This document shows, piece by piece, positions 1 to 6,288 of a DNA stretch of 8,832 nucleotides. The translations under genes were made by a program, and so were the position numbers. Every line of letters starts with the position of its first letter. Position 1 is the first letter of the stretch. The DNA lies in contig WTGE01000295.1 in assembly GCA_011525445.1 (NCBI GenBank), positions 1 through 8,832 of the forward strand, in the 5' to 3' direction. This DNA is from Synechococcus sp. CO36386bin_37 (lineage in GTDB: Bacteria; Cyanobacteriota; Cyanobacteriia; PCC-6307; Cyanobiaceae). Below the pieces are notes generated by a model that ran no database searches, had not been told where the DNA came from, and saw only the letters and a program-made list of their open reading frames with translations.

Positions 1-333
1 GGCTTAAAGGGGATTGACAATCGTCGGATTTCAGCTGGTCATCAGAGTTTGAGGAAAGTCTTTGAAGGTGGGTGGTCTGACCGAACCAATCTTAAAACGA
101 TGATTTCAGCGATCAAATTTCCCACGTTTACTTTTGCAATTCAACTTTCAATGCCTACTGGGCTTGTTGGAGTTGCAGAGCTATCTCCTCGTTTTCATAG
201 GCAGAGAGATTTGGGCGTTCGTTCATGCTGCTGCAGTGGGACGTCTTGGAGGACAAGCGATCAGAGGGCGGTGATAGTTCCGAGTTGTTAAAGAAACCTG
301 GCTTTTTCCACGCTTAAGTCCAGCTTCTGCCAG
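1..333. other. Intergenic stretch with no supportable gene
   Basis: I see no convincing gene here. The longest open stretch on the plus strand begins with TTG at 49, has no Shine-Dalgarno sequence, and gives a Cys/Ser/Arg-rich product unlike a normal protein. A 23-residue minus-strand ORF (226 down to 155, starting MNERPNLS) is too short to call. The segment lies downstream of gpgS. A CTGGC/GCCAG inverted pair between about 289 and 333 could serve as a transcript end, but its loop is long (about 28 nt), so I do not call a terminator. Confidence 0.5.
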
Positions 334-1497
334 CTAGGATTGCAGGCTTTTGGTACAGCTGTGCAATCGGGACCAGCTTGGGAGTTGATGGGCAACAGGA
401 GTTGCCATCAAGTCTTCAACTCTGGGTCGCAGGAGCGTTGCGAAGCTTTGCACTGCGAGTTCTTCGCTATGTCGGTTGTAGGGAAGTCGATTGATTTCCG
501 AATCCAGGCCGAATTGCTGCACTCTGTCTTCGCCAACGCGCCGGAACAGCACTTCCAACGTCGGAATCTGTTCCTGAGACAGTTGTCTACCCTCGTGCTC
601 CATTAATCCACGCAACACCGTCGCGAAAATTTCACCGGCCATGCGTTGCAATCCTTCAGAGGGGGCATTGCCAAGTGTTTTGTGCTTGTGATCAAACACC
701 CCAAGATCCACTTGAGCGATTCGACGTGGGGCTACGTGGCGGTACACCTCTGTCAGCAGGCCGATTTCAAGACCCCAATCGGAGGGGATGCGCAGGTTCA
801 TGGCAAGGTCCCTTGTAAAGGCGAACTCACCGGCAAGCGGGTAGCGGTAGGACTGCAAATATCTCAAGTAGGGCATGGGCCCAAAGATCTGTTCAAGACT
901 GGTCAGTAGAGGTCCAACAAACAGTCGAGTGGCTCTTCCGTGGAGTGAACGGGTTTCAAGAGAGAGCCGGCTGTAAAACGCTTTGACGTAAGCCACGCCA
1001 AGAGAGGCGTCCAACAGCGGACGAAGCATGCGTTCGGGATAGGCAGGGGAAAAGGTGCGAATGTCTGCGTCAAAAAGTCCAACCACTTCTGCATTTCTGC
1101 AGGCCACTCCCAGTCCCTGCCAAACGGCCCATCCTTTGCCTGGAGGTCCGGTCACATTGAGCCCCAGGCTCTGAAGGGATTCCAGTAATTCGTGAACGTC
1201 AGGACCGTTGGTCCAGTGCACGCGGACAGGGAAGGGCATGTCTGCAAAAAATGCTTCCGCTGCGAAGACGTCCTCGCTGTGATCGGCGGATAGGGCAATG
1301 ACCAATTCGTTGAGTCCGGTCAGTTCTGAAAGAACCTCCCGAATCAGTGCCAGGGCCGGTCTGCTGAACTCTTCCATGAGGCATGGAATCAGCAAGGTGG
1401 TAGGACGTTGCCTGAGCCTTTGACGGAAGCCTGTCAGATCAAGATTGCCCAGGCCATAGTCGTGAATCGTGGCGATTAATCCCTGCTGAAAATCCAT
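334..1497 (-). CDS. gpgS: Glucosyl-3-phosphoglycerate synthase (GT81 family)
   Basis: Transfers glucose from an NDP-glucose donor to 3-phosphoglycerate, giving glucosyl-3-phosphoglycerate, the first committed step to the compatible solute glucosylglycerate; cytosolic. The product is 387 residues, normal for the family. It has a GT-A fold N-terminus (strand LVIALSADH near 65-73), the metal/nucleotide DxD motif as DAD at 143-145 in VVGLFDADIRTF, the acceptor-region motif PSDWGLEIGLL at 238-248, and FDHKHKTL around 268-275, where a His that helps bind metal is expected. The start chosen is ATG at 1497 (MDFQQGLIATIHDYG). An in-frame ATG at 1581 would add 28 residues of Cys-rich sequence and run into the divergent GH13 gene, so I reject it. 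No strong Shine-Dalgarno is visible. It is divergent from the GH13/gpgP pair, which encodes the other steps of the same solute. A mannosyl-type relative (MpgS) is possible but less likely given the motifs and context. Confidence 0.9.
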   Translation of the reverse strand: MDFQQGLIATIHDYGLGNLDLTGFRQRLRQRPTTLLIPCLMEEFSRPALALIREVLSELTGLNELVIALSADHSEDVFAAEAFFADMPFPVRVHWTNGPDVHELLESLQSLGLNVTGPPGKGWAVWQGLGVACRNAEVVGLFDADIRTFSPAYPERMLRPLLDASLGVAYVKAFYSRLSLETRSLHGRATRLFVGPLLTSLEQIFGPMPYLRYLQSYRYPLAGEFAFTRDLAMNLRIPSDWGLEIGLLTEVYRHVAPRRIAQVDLGVFDHKHKTLGNAPSEGLQRMAGEIFATVLRGLMEHEGRQLSQEQIPTLEVLFRRVGEDRVQQFGLDSEINRLPYNRHSEELAVQSFATLLRPRVEDLMATPVAHQLPSWSRLHSCTKSLQS

Positions 1498-1529
1498 GGA
1501 GTGATCAATGCGACAACAATTTGAAGAGC

Positions 1530-1549
1530 CCTGTTGCATACCTGTTGCA
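1530..1549. promoter_or_regulatory. Tandem 9-bp direct repeat in divergent promoter region
   Basis: CCTGTTGCA occurs at 1530-1538 and again at 1541-1549, a period of 11 bp, about one helical turn. Both copies lie inside the 82-bp gap between the proposed starts of gpgS (1497) and the GH13 gene (1580). A related word in inverted orientation (TGCGACAAC, 1509-1517) is nearby. The layout fits an operator bound by a regulator on one face of the helix, controlling both divergent transcripts. I cannot name the regulator, and no clean -35/-10 pair is visible. If the longer GH13 start at 1508 were used, the repeats would lie inside coding sequence. Confidence 0.4.
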
Positions 1550-1579
1550 CTAGGCAAAGGCACAGTGTCGAAGCAGCCC

Positions 1580-3331
1580 ATGGCGCATGAATGGTTGCCA
1601 TCGCTTCTGACGGAGCTTTATGAGGACCATTCTTCGGAGGAACTTCTTCTGTTGTCGTCGCAATTGCTGCATTCCAGAGAAAGGGTGATTGCTGGCAAGG
1701 AAAGTTCAGAGAACCCTGACACCTGTGCAGAGCAGCTTGAGCCAGGGAAAGCGCGCTGGGATGCTGCGAGTTGCGTGTTGATTTCCTACGCGGATACGGT
1801 GATCGATGAAAATCAACCTGGATTGCGTTGTCTTCAGAGATTGCTGCACAACCATTTCCATGGCCTGTCCTCGATTGTGCATGTTCTGCCTTTCCTGCGA
1901 GCCACCAGCGATGGGGGATTTGCTGTTTCGAGCCATGAAGACATTGAGAAGCGCTTCGGCGATTGGAGTGACTTAGCGGCGTTGGGAAAGGGACGCCAAT
2001 TGATGGCGGATTTAGTTCTCAATCACGTGTCAGCTTCCCACCCCTGGGTGAGGGATTTTCTGAAAGGGCAACAACCTGGAGTGCAATGTGTTCTGGCTGA
2101 AGCTCCCAATGCCTGCTGGGACAATGTGGTGCGTCCCAGAAGCTCGGCACTGTTCACCACACTGGCCACAGATCGCGGACCTGAGACGGTTTGGACGACG
2201 TTCGGCCCTGATCAAGTGGATGTGAACTGGCGCCAGCCTGAGGTGTTGCTTGGTTTTGCTCGTCTGCTCGATCGTTTTTGTGCCTACGGGGTCCAATGGC
2301 TCCGCCTTGACGCGGTGGGATTTGTCTGGAAACAACCTCTGAGTGAGTGCATTCATCTGCCCCAGGCCCATCGCCTGGTTGAAGTGCTGCGTCTTCTGCT
2401 GGAGTCGCGCTGTCCAGGAGGGGTGGTGGTCACGGAAACCAATGTTCCCGAGCAGGAAAATCTGTCGTATTTGACTTCTGGGCATGAGGCCCATCTCGCT
2501 TACAACTTTCCCCTGCCCCCGCTCTTGCTTGAGGCCTGTCTCAGTCGCCGAGCTGATCTCCTGAATCGCTGGTTGGCCCGATGGCCGCAGCTTCCACCTC
2601 AAACAGGGCTGCTTAATTTTTCAGCTTGTCACGATGGCATTGGTCTTCGTCCCCTTGAAGGCTTGATGGACGCTGATCGCTTGCTGCAGCTGCTGAGGCG
2701 TTGTGAGCAGCTTGGTGGCTTGGTCAGCCACAGACGCTTGGCGGATGGAGAGGAAGTTCCCTACGAGATCAATATCAGTTGGTGGAGTGCTATGGCTGAT
2801 CAGGGCCGGGATACCTCACTGCATCAGCGAGCTCGATTTGTATTGACTCAGTTGTTGCTGCTGGCGCTGCCAGGTGTGCCTGCTTTTTACTTGCCTGCAC
2901 TCTTGGCCACTCCTAATGACAACGCACGCTTTCGTCGAACCGGTCAGCGTCGGGATCTCAACCGCCCCCAGTTCCAAAGCGATCGCCTGGAGCGTCTTCT
3001 GTCTGATCCAGAAAGCGAAACTTCCTTGGTGGTGGATGCACTGCGGCGTGCCATGGAGGTGCGTCGTGGGCAGTCGGCCTTGGATCCGTTTGCCGCGATG
3101 AAGGTCCTGAGTCCGGACCGCTCCGATCTGGTGATTCTGAAGAGGGGTGAGGGGGACAATCTCCTGTTTGCGATTCACAATTTCAGTAATGTGCGGCTCA
3201 GTCTCTCCTTGAGCTCTCTCACGGATAGCGCAGGTCCCCCCTGGCATGACGTTTTGTCTGGGCGGTCCCTTCCACTGGGACAGAAGGCCCTCGATCTTGA
3301 GCCGTTTGCTGTGCATTGGTTGGTTCGATGA
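1580..3331 (+). CDS. GH13 sucrose-phosphorylase-like enzyme, probable glucosylglycerate phosphorylase
   Basis: A 583-residue (beta/alpha)8 glycoside hydrolase family 13 enzyme of the sucrose phosphorylase subgroup. It probably splits glucosylglycerate with phosphate into glucose-1-phosphate and glycerate. All four GH13 motifs are present: DLVLNH (144-149), the nucleophile Asp244 in WLRLDAVGF, the acid/base Glu286 in VVVTETNVPEQENLSYL, and the His351-Asp352 pair in FSACHDGIGLRPLEG. The TETNVP...ENLSYL and HDGIGLRPLEG signatures are those of GH13_18 phosphorylases, not of plain amylases. No signal peptide is seen, so it is cytosolic. The start is ATG 1580 (MAHEWLPSLLTELYED); an in-frame ATG at 1508 would add 24 poorly structured residues across the divergent promoter. 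The stop overlaps the gpgP start (ATGA). Substrate is inferred from neighbours: gpgS and gpgP make glucosylglycerate, so this enzyme would recycle it. Sucrose or another glucoside remains possible. Confidence 0.85.
   Translation: MAHEWLPSLLTELYEDHSSEELLLLSSQLLHSRERVIAGKESSENPDTCAEQLEPGKARWDAASCVLISYADTVIDENQPGLRCLQRLLHNHFHGLSSIVHVLPFLRATSDGGFAVSSHEDIEKRFGDWSDLAALGKGRQLMADLVLNHVSASHPWVRDFLKGQQPGVQCVLAEAPNACWDNVVRPRSSALFTTLATDRGPETVWTTFGPDQVDVNWRQPEVLLGFARLLDRFCAYGVQWLRLDAVGFVWKQPLSECIHLPQAHRLVEVLRLLLESRCPGGVVVTETNVPEQENLSYLTSGHEAHLAYNFPLPPLLLEACLSRRADLLNRWLARWPQLPPQTGLLNFSACHDGIGLRPLEGLMDADRLLQLLRRCEQLGGLVSHRRLADGEEVPYEINISWWSAMADQGRDTSLHQRARFVLTQLLLLALPGVPAFYLPALLATPNDNARFRRTGQRRDLNRPQFQSDRLERLLSDPESETSLVVDALRRAMEVRRGQSALDPFAAMKVLSPDRSDLVILKRGEGDNLLFAIHNFSNVRLSLSLSSLTDSAGPPWHDVLSGRSLPLGQKALDLEPFAVHWLVR
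2979..2986. repeat. HIP1 octamer GCGATCGC
   Basis: One perfect copy of the cyanobacterial highly iterated palindrome, inside the GH13 coding sequence. I noticed no other copy, so it is only weak support for a cyanobacterial origin and fits a genome in which HIP1 is not abundant. Confidence 0.5.
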
Positions 3332-4134
3332 TCACAACGAACGCTGTTGGTTCAATGCCCTGGTGGGTTGTGAGCGATCTCGATGGCACGTTGATGGATC
3401 ATGCCTACAACTGGGAGCCAGCACGGGGAGCCATCTGTGGGTTGCAGTCACGGGGGATTCCTGTGATTCCCTGCACCAGTAAAACGGCTGAAGAAGTGAA
3501 ACGCTTCAGGTTCGCTGCCGGGTTGAAGGATCCTTTCATTGTCGAGAACGGAGGTGCCATTCACGGGGAAACTTCCGATGGCGAGCCCTGGGTACAGGCG
3601 TTGGGACCTCAAGTCTCTGAGCTCCGTCCGGCTTTATTGGAGCTTGAAGTCCGACTGGGCGAGCCTTTGCGAGCGATTGATGTGCTTTCTGAAGGTGAAG
3701 CTCATGCCCTGCTTGGATTGCGGGGAGAAGCGCTGCAGATGGCCTGCAGCCGGCGCTGGAGCCTGCCCTTTGTGCCTGTTTCCCTGGCAGCTCGTGAGCG
3801 CTTGTCAGCATTGGCTGAGGGCCTTGGTTTCAGCGTGGTGCAGGGCAATCGCCTGAGCCATCTGCTGGGGGCGCATGTCAGCAAGGGTCGCGCCCTCGAC
3901 GTTCTGAAGCAACGGCTCGGTGGATCGTCGGTACGGGTTCTTGCACTGGGCGATTCTCCCAATGATCTGCCTCTGCTCGAGGCGGGTGATTGTTCTGTTG
4001 TCGTGCCCGGTTCGGAGGGCCCCCATCCAGTTTTCGCTGATGCGTTGGCGAGTGGTCGTTATCAACTCGCTCCAGCGCCTCATGCACAAGGTTGGGCAGA
4101 AGTGATCCATCAGATCATTTTCAACGAGCTGTGA
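3328..4134 (+). CDS. gpgP: Glucosyl-3-phosphoglycerate phosphatase (HAD family, MPGP type)
   Basis: Removes the phosphate from glucosyl-3-phosphoglycerate to give glucosylglycerate, completing synthesis begun by gpgS; cytosolic, Mg-dependent. The product is 268 residues with a HAD core and C2-type cap of the mannosyl-3-phosphoglycerate phosphatase/Cof-like group. Motif I is SDLDGTLMDH with nucleophile Asp17 and acid/base Asp19. Motif II is PVIPCTSKTAEEV (Thr50/Ser51). Motif III is Lys186 in HVSKGRAL. Motif IV is ALGDSPNDLPLLE with Asp209 and Asp213. The FIVENGGAI segment (70-78) is typical of the family. The chosen ATG at 3328 overlaps the GH13 stop as ATGA, implying translational coupling. 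ATG 3355 (MPWWVVSDLDG), closer to the catalytic motif, is a real alternative; neither start has a good Shine-Dalgarno. Sharing a transcript with a catabolic phosphorylase while the synthase is divergent is notable. Confidence 0.88.
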   Translation: MITTNAVGSMPWWVVSDLDGTLMDHAYNWEPARGAICGLQSRGIPVIPCTSKTAEEVKRFRFAAGLKDPFIVENGGAIHGETSDGEPWVQALGPQVSELRPALLELEVRLGEPLRAIDVLSEGEAHALLGLRGEALQMACSRRWSLPFVPVSLAARERLSALAEGLGFSVVQGNRLSHLLGAHVSKGRALDVLKQRLGGSSVRVLALGDSPNDLPLLEAGDCSVVVPGSEGPHPVFADALASGRYQLAPAPHAQGWAEVIHQIIFNEL

Positions 4135-4190
4135 TCGTTGCCTTGTGTGTGAGTGCTGGGATGTTCTGCTGTGATGGGGTTGAACAACAA

Positions 4191-4202
4191 ATCCTTAAGG
4201 AT
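4191..4202. repeat. Perfect 12-bp palindrome ATCCTTAAGGAT
   Basis: This perfect palindrome lies in the 198-bp gap between gpgP and the OsmC-family gene. No T-tract follows it and it would leave almost no loop, so it is not a normal terminator. It could be a dimeric regulator site upstream of the OsmC gene, or chance. Nothing else in the gap stands out. Confidence 0.3.
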
Positions 4203-4332
4203 GAGAAAAGCCTTCATCAAGTGCTTATGGATGACAATTCCCACTGAAAATGAATCCCAGGATGTTCTGATCGCGTTTCGAATCACATCGCTGCAGGGGT
4301 ACAGACTGGATCCAAGTGATGACTAAGAATTC

Positions 4333-4734
4333 ATGACTGTGATTCATTGCAACTACAACGGGGATCTGCATTGCACGGCTGAGCATGGCCCCTCGGGCCA
4401 GATTTTGGAGACGGATGCCCCGACTGATCATGATGGTCGTGGCGAAAGTTTTTCGCCAACTGATTTGCTGGCAACAGCTCTTGGTACCTGTGTGTTGACT
4501 GTGATGGGTATTACTGCGCGCCGGCGCGGCTGGGAGCTTGGAGACGCTAAAGCGATGGTTGAAAAGATCATGACCAAAGAGGGGGTTCGCCGCATTGAAC
4601 AGCTCAAGGTCAGAATCAGTCTCCCTGATTCACTCAGCGAAGAACAGATTTCCCTGTTGAGGCGCGTTGCCAATGATTGCCCGGTGAAGCGAAATCTTGA
4701 TGCATCCATTGCGATTGATTTGCTATGGATTTAA
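4333..4734 (+). CDS. OsmC/Ohr-family protein (thiol peroxidase-like)
   Basis: A 133-residue protein of the OsmC/Ohr superfamily. These are small cytosolic dimers that reduce organic or inorganic hydroperoxides through a reactive cysteine pair. The diagnostic helix SFSPTDLLATALGTCVLTVMG (39-59) holds the expected peroxidatic Cys53. The second cysteine, Cys116, is in the typical NDCPVKRNL motif (115-122). Length and the 63-residue spacing fit the family. The sequence looks closer to generic OsmC-like proteins (YhfA type) than to true Ohr, so the oxidant substrate is not settled. Two further cysteines (Cys6, Cys14) sit near the N-terminus. The start is ATG 4333, without a clear Shine-Dalgarno. 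It is transcribed alone, about 200 bp after gpgP, so it is probably a separate unit. It is the last ordinary-composition gene before the AT-rich block. Confidence 0.88.
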   Translation: MTVIHCNYNGDLHCTAEHGPSGQILETDAPTDHDGRGESFSPTDLLATALGTCVLTVMGITARRRGWELGDAKAMVEKIMTKEGVRRIEQLKVRISLPDSLSEEQISLLRRVANDCPVKRNLDASIAIDLLWI

Positions 4735-4845
4735 ACCTCAAACGAATTCAACAATCCTGATGCAATTGTGACATCGGCTGAATGGCAATACCATAAAATC
4801 ATGACTTCATGGTTTGGACGCCAGAGAATGACACTTAAGTCATTT

Positions 4846-5106
4846 CTACTGAACTCCGTAGACATCAACTGTTGCTGAAGTCTTACCCGTGGTGTCATCG
4901 TATATTGTGTAACTTTTCACCAATTTATTTGGTTTCTTATTATTCACACCATCGTCAAAATCAACGCTTCCATTGTCGTTCCATGTAATCAAGAACGCTG
5001 GCCGATCAGCAGTTGTTCCCCCATAGGTATACACTCTCCAATTGGTTAAAACAATTCCCCCTGTGTTTAAAGTTGTATTTTTAATCCAGGGTTCAGAAGC
5101 TGGCAT
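4846..5106 (-). CDS. Hypothetical protein, possible C-terminal remnant of a surface protein
   Basis: I do not recognise this 86-residue ORF. It is rich in Thr, Asn, Asp, Gly and Tyr with alternating hydrophobic residues (for example WRVYTYGGTT, AFLITWNDNGSVDF, ATVDVYGV), suggesting a beta-rich domain such as the end of a pilin-like, adhesin or tail protein. It has no cysteine, signal peptide or membrane segment. The frame stays open nine codons upstream of the ATG (QKADHSRAG) to a TAG at 5134-5136, with no alternative start there. The ATG directly abuts a GC-rich hairpin that takes the place of a ribosome-binding site. This argues that it is a fragment whose 5' part is lost, or is not translated as drawn. 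Confidence 0.35.
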   Translation of the reverse strand: MPASEPWIKNTTLNTGGIVLTNWRVYTYGGTTADRPAFLITWNDNGSVDFDDGVNNKKPNKLVKSYTIYDDTTGKTSATVDVYGVQ

Positions 5107-5132
5107 GCCGGCACGACTATGGTCGGCTTTTT
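5107..5132 (+). terminator. Hairpin plus T5, possible plus-strand terminator
   Basis: GCCGGC (5107-5112) can pair with GTCGGC (5122-5127), 6 bp with one G-T wobble and a 9-nt loop, followed by TTTTT at 5128-5132. On the plus strand this looks like a weak intrinsic terminator, although the nearest plus gene ends 370 bp upstream. On the minus strand the T-tract falls before the hairpin, so it would not terminate the oxygenase transcript. It could block transcription from the left, or be a relic of an older gene order. Confidence 0.35.
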
Positions 5133-5213
5133 GCTAAAAATTATGGTCAAAGGTGGTAATGATTCCGTGGCGATTTTTTATGATTTAATTTCCAAGTAAG
5201 CTCCGTTTTTAAA

Positions 5214-5414
5214 CTACACGTAAACAATTTCTAATGTTGTGTCGTTGATTCCGTTCTTGTTTCTAGGGGTGGTAAGTCTGCCAGTCAAGCTAGTTCTGAA
5301 ACATACTAAACCGCCAAAGGTATCGTTAGGATTCTGGTTGACGCGATGGGAATAAAGGCTATTGAAGACTGTCCCATTAACAGGATCTTGTGTTTTTCCA
5401 TAGTTACCTGACAT
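5214..5414 (-). CDS. Hypothetical short protein overlapping the oxygenase 3' end
   Basis: This unrecognised 66-residue ORF is rich in Asn, Thr, Gly and Arg (NYGKTQDPVNG near the start, KNGINDTTLEIVYV at the end), with a single cysteine in GLVCFRTSLTG. Its ATG overlaps the last codons of the 2OG oxygenase by 11 bp in another frame, which would allow translational coupling, but no Shine-Dalgarno precedes it. The frame is open 11 codons further upstream without a better start. Both this ORF and the one at 4846-5106 end in a short Thr-then-hydrophobic/acidic strand ending in VY, so they may be remnants of related beta-rich proteins. It could also be a chance ORF. Confidence 0.3.
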   Translation of the reverse strand: MSGNYGKTQDPVNGTVFNSLYSHRVNQNPNDTFGGLVCFRTSLTGRLTTPRNKNGINDTTLEIVYV

Positions 5415-6039
5415 TATTAGATACTGCTTTGGGTTGAAAGAAAATAATCAATGAATATCTTGTTCCTGATTCTATTGGAGTTAAAAAATGCGCGACTTTG
5501 TCGTCGTGGATCATGAGATCTCCAAGGTTGAAATTGTGCTTTGTGAATAACAAAGTATTATTCTCTTTGGTTATCGTGCATAATTGATTGCCTTTGTGAG
5601 CAATGGATAAATTTATATTGATTGTCCTTGCGCATATATCACAATGCAGTCCAATCTCCCGTCTTTCCTTGATATTGTATCTCCTTATAAAAGGAGTCAT
5701 GAAATAATTAAGATCCGAAAGTCTGCTTATTTCCCATAGCCTATTGTATGTATTTGCCTCGACAAGACTTTTTAGGGTTTTAGTGCCTATGTTTACCTGC
5801 CATTCTGGCCTGTTGTCTACTGAATCTATCTCTTGGATGTGTGTTTCGAATTTTTGTCGTGCAAAGTTTTTTAGCTTACTGCAAATTGCGGGTTTCAAAA
5901 ACTTTGGATGTGTTTTGTATTTAATATCGCGACATACCCCGTAGTTTTTTTTGACATTATCGTCCAATCCAGAATTTATTATAAAATGAAGTAATTGAGC
6001 CTGCGTAGGAGTGGATTGAATCAGGTTGCTATCATTCAT
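5404..6039 (-). CDS. 2-oxoglutarate/Fe(II)-dependent oxygenase, prolyl-4-hydroxylase type
   Basis: A complete 211-residue oxygenase of the double-stranded beta-helix superfamily. Such enzymes use 2-oxoglutarate and O2 to hydroxylate a substrate at a non-haem iron. The iron triad is visible: His132 and Asp134 in GLHCDICARTININLS (an HxD on the first core strand), and His184 in GDLMIHDDKVAHF. Arg194, in SGTRYSLIIFF, is the expected 2-oxoglutarate carboxylate ligand in the R-x-S motif (Arg194, Ser196). The 50-residue HxD-to-H spacing and 10-residue H-to-R spacing fit the prolyl-4-hydroxylase-like group. Residues 1-110 match nothing I recognise and probably set specificity. There is no signal peptide. 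Start ATG 6039 is preceded by an A-rich stretch, not a GGAG. Codon use is AT-rich, unlike the flanks. Small oxygenases of this kind are frequent in cyanophages and genomic islands. The substrate is unknown. Confidence 0.78.
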   Translation of the reverse strand: MNDSNLIQSTPTQAQLLHFIINSGLDDNVKKNYGVCRDIKYKTHPKFLKPAICSKLKNFARQKFETHIQEIDSVDNRPEWQVNIGTKTLKSLVEANTYNRLWEISRLSDLNYFMTPFIRRYNIKERREIGLHCDICARTININLSIAHKGNQLCTITKENNTLLFTKHNFNLGDLMIHDDKVAHFLTPIESGTRYSLIIFFQPKAVSNNVR

Positions 6040-6208
6040 TAATTTTTTTCATTAGCGTGAGATACTTAAATACTGATTCTTGCTTAAGAGAAGGTTAAAT
6101 TAAATATTACAGGTAAGCGGTGCGGAGATCCTCAAAGCGTCGAACCAGCCCCCTTTAGGGCGAATGTGCCATGTCTCCTTGGAACCGAATAATGATTCAT
6201 GAAGCACT

Positions 6209-6220
6209 CCTGTCGACAGG
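6209..6220. repeat. Perfect 12-bp palindrome CCTGTCGACAGG
   Basis: This lies in the gene-free gap 6040-6288, between the stop of the pyrF-pyrE fusion and the start of the oxygenase (both minus strand). GC content is normal from about 6115 on, so the gap contains the right edge of the AT-rich block. The palindrome is GC-rich with no loop and no T-tract next to it, so it may be a protein-binding site or an accident. The rest of the gap shows no RNA gene or ORF longer than about 20 codons that I would support. Confidence 0.3.
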
Positions 6221-6288
6221 CGACACATCAAGGAACTTGGCACTCTTTGCATGATCACGATTTGAGATCTTCTGGTTAGCTCACCTAA

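Larger units (their letters stand above)
4735..6115. other. AT-rich, probably acquired block
   Basis: Base composition drops abruptly after the OsmC gene and recovers at about 6115. Three consecutive 60-base lines from 5581 count 19, 23 and 21 G+C (32-38%), whereas a line in the GH13 gene (2281-2340) counts 35 (58%). The block carries one complete oxygenase gene and two short orphan ORFs, all on the minus strand. I see no transposase, integrase, tRNA or obvious flanking direct repeat, so the route of entry is unknown. High-AT phage-derived or island DNA is the likely source. Confidence 0.6.

Noticed and set aside
14..43. TTGACA at 14-19 as a -35 promoter box
   Set aside because: No -10-like hexamer at 16-18 bp spacing and no supported gene downstream on that strand.
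155..226. 23-residue minus-strand ORF beginning MNERPNLSAYENEE
   Set aside because: Plausible-looking composition but too short, with no clear ribosome-binding site and no neighbour to support it.
49..291. 80-codon plus-strand ORF starting with TTG
   Set aside because: No Shine-Dalgarno, rare start, unlike a natural protein in composition (SCCCSGTSW), no family resemblance.
1498..1581. 28-residue N-terminal extension of gpgS from ATG 1581
   Set aside because: It would overlap the start of the divergent GH13 gene and adds Cys/Ser-rich sequence not expected in the family; the MDFQQGL start is far more natural.
2030..2602. 190-codon minus-strand ORF opposite the GH13 gene
   Set aside because: It lies wholly antisense to a strongly supported enzyme with all catalytic motifs; basic, low-complexity translation typical of a shadow frame.
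4801..4843. ATGACTT/AAGTCAT inverted repeat between the OsmC gene and the 86-codon ORF as a convergent terminator
   Set aside because: Only 7 AT-rich base pairs with a 29-nt loop and just TTT after it; too weak to call.
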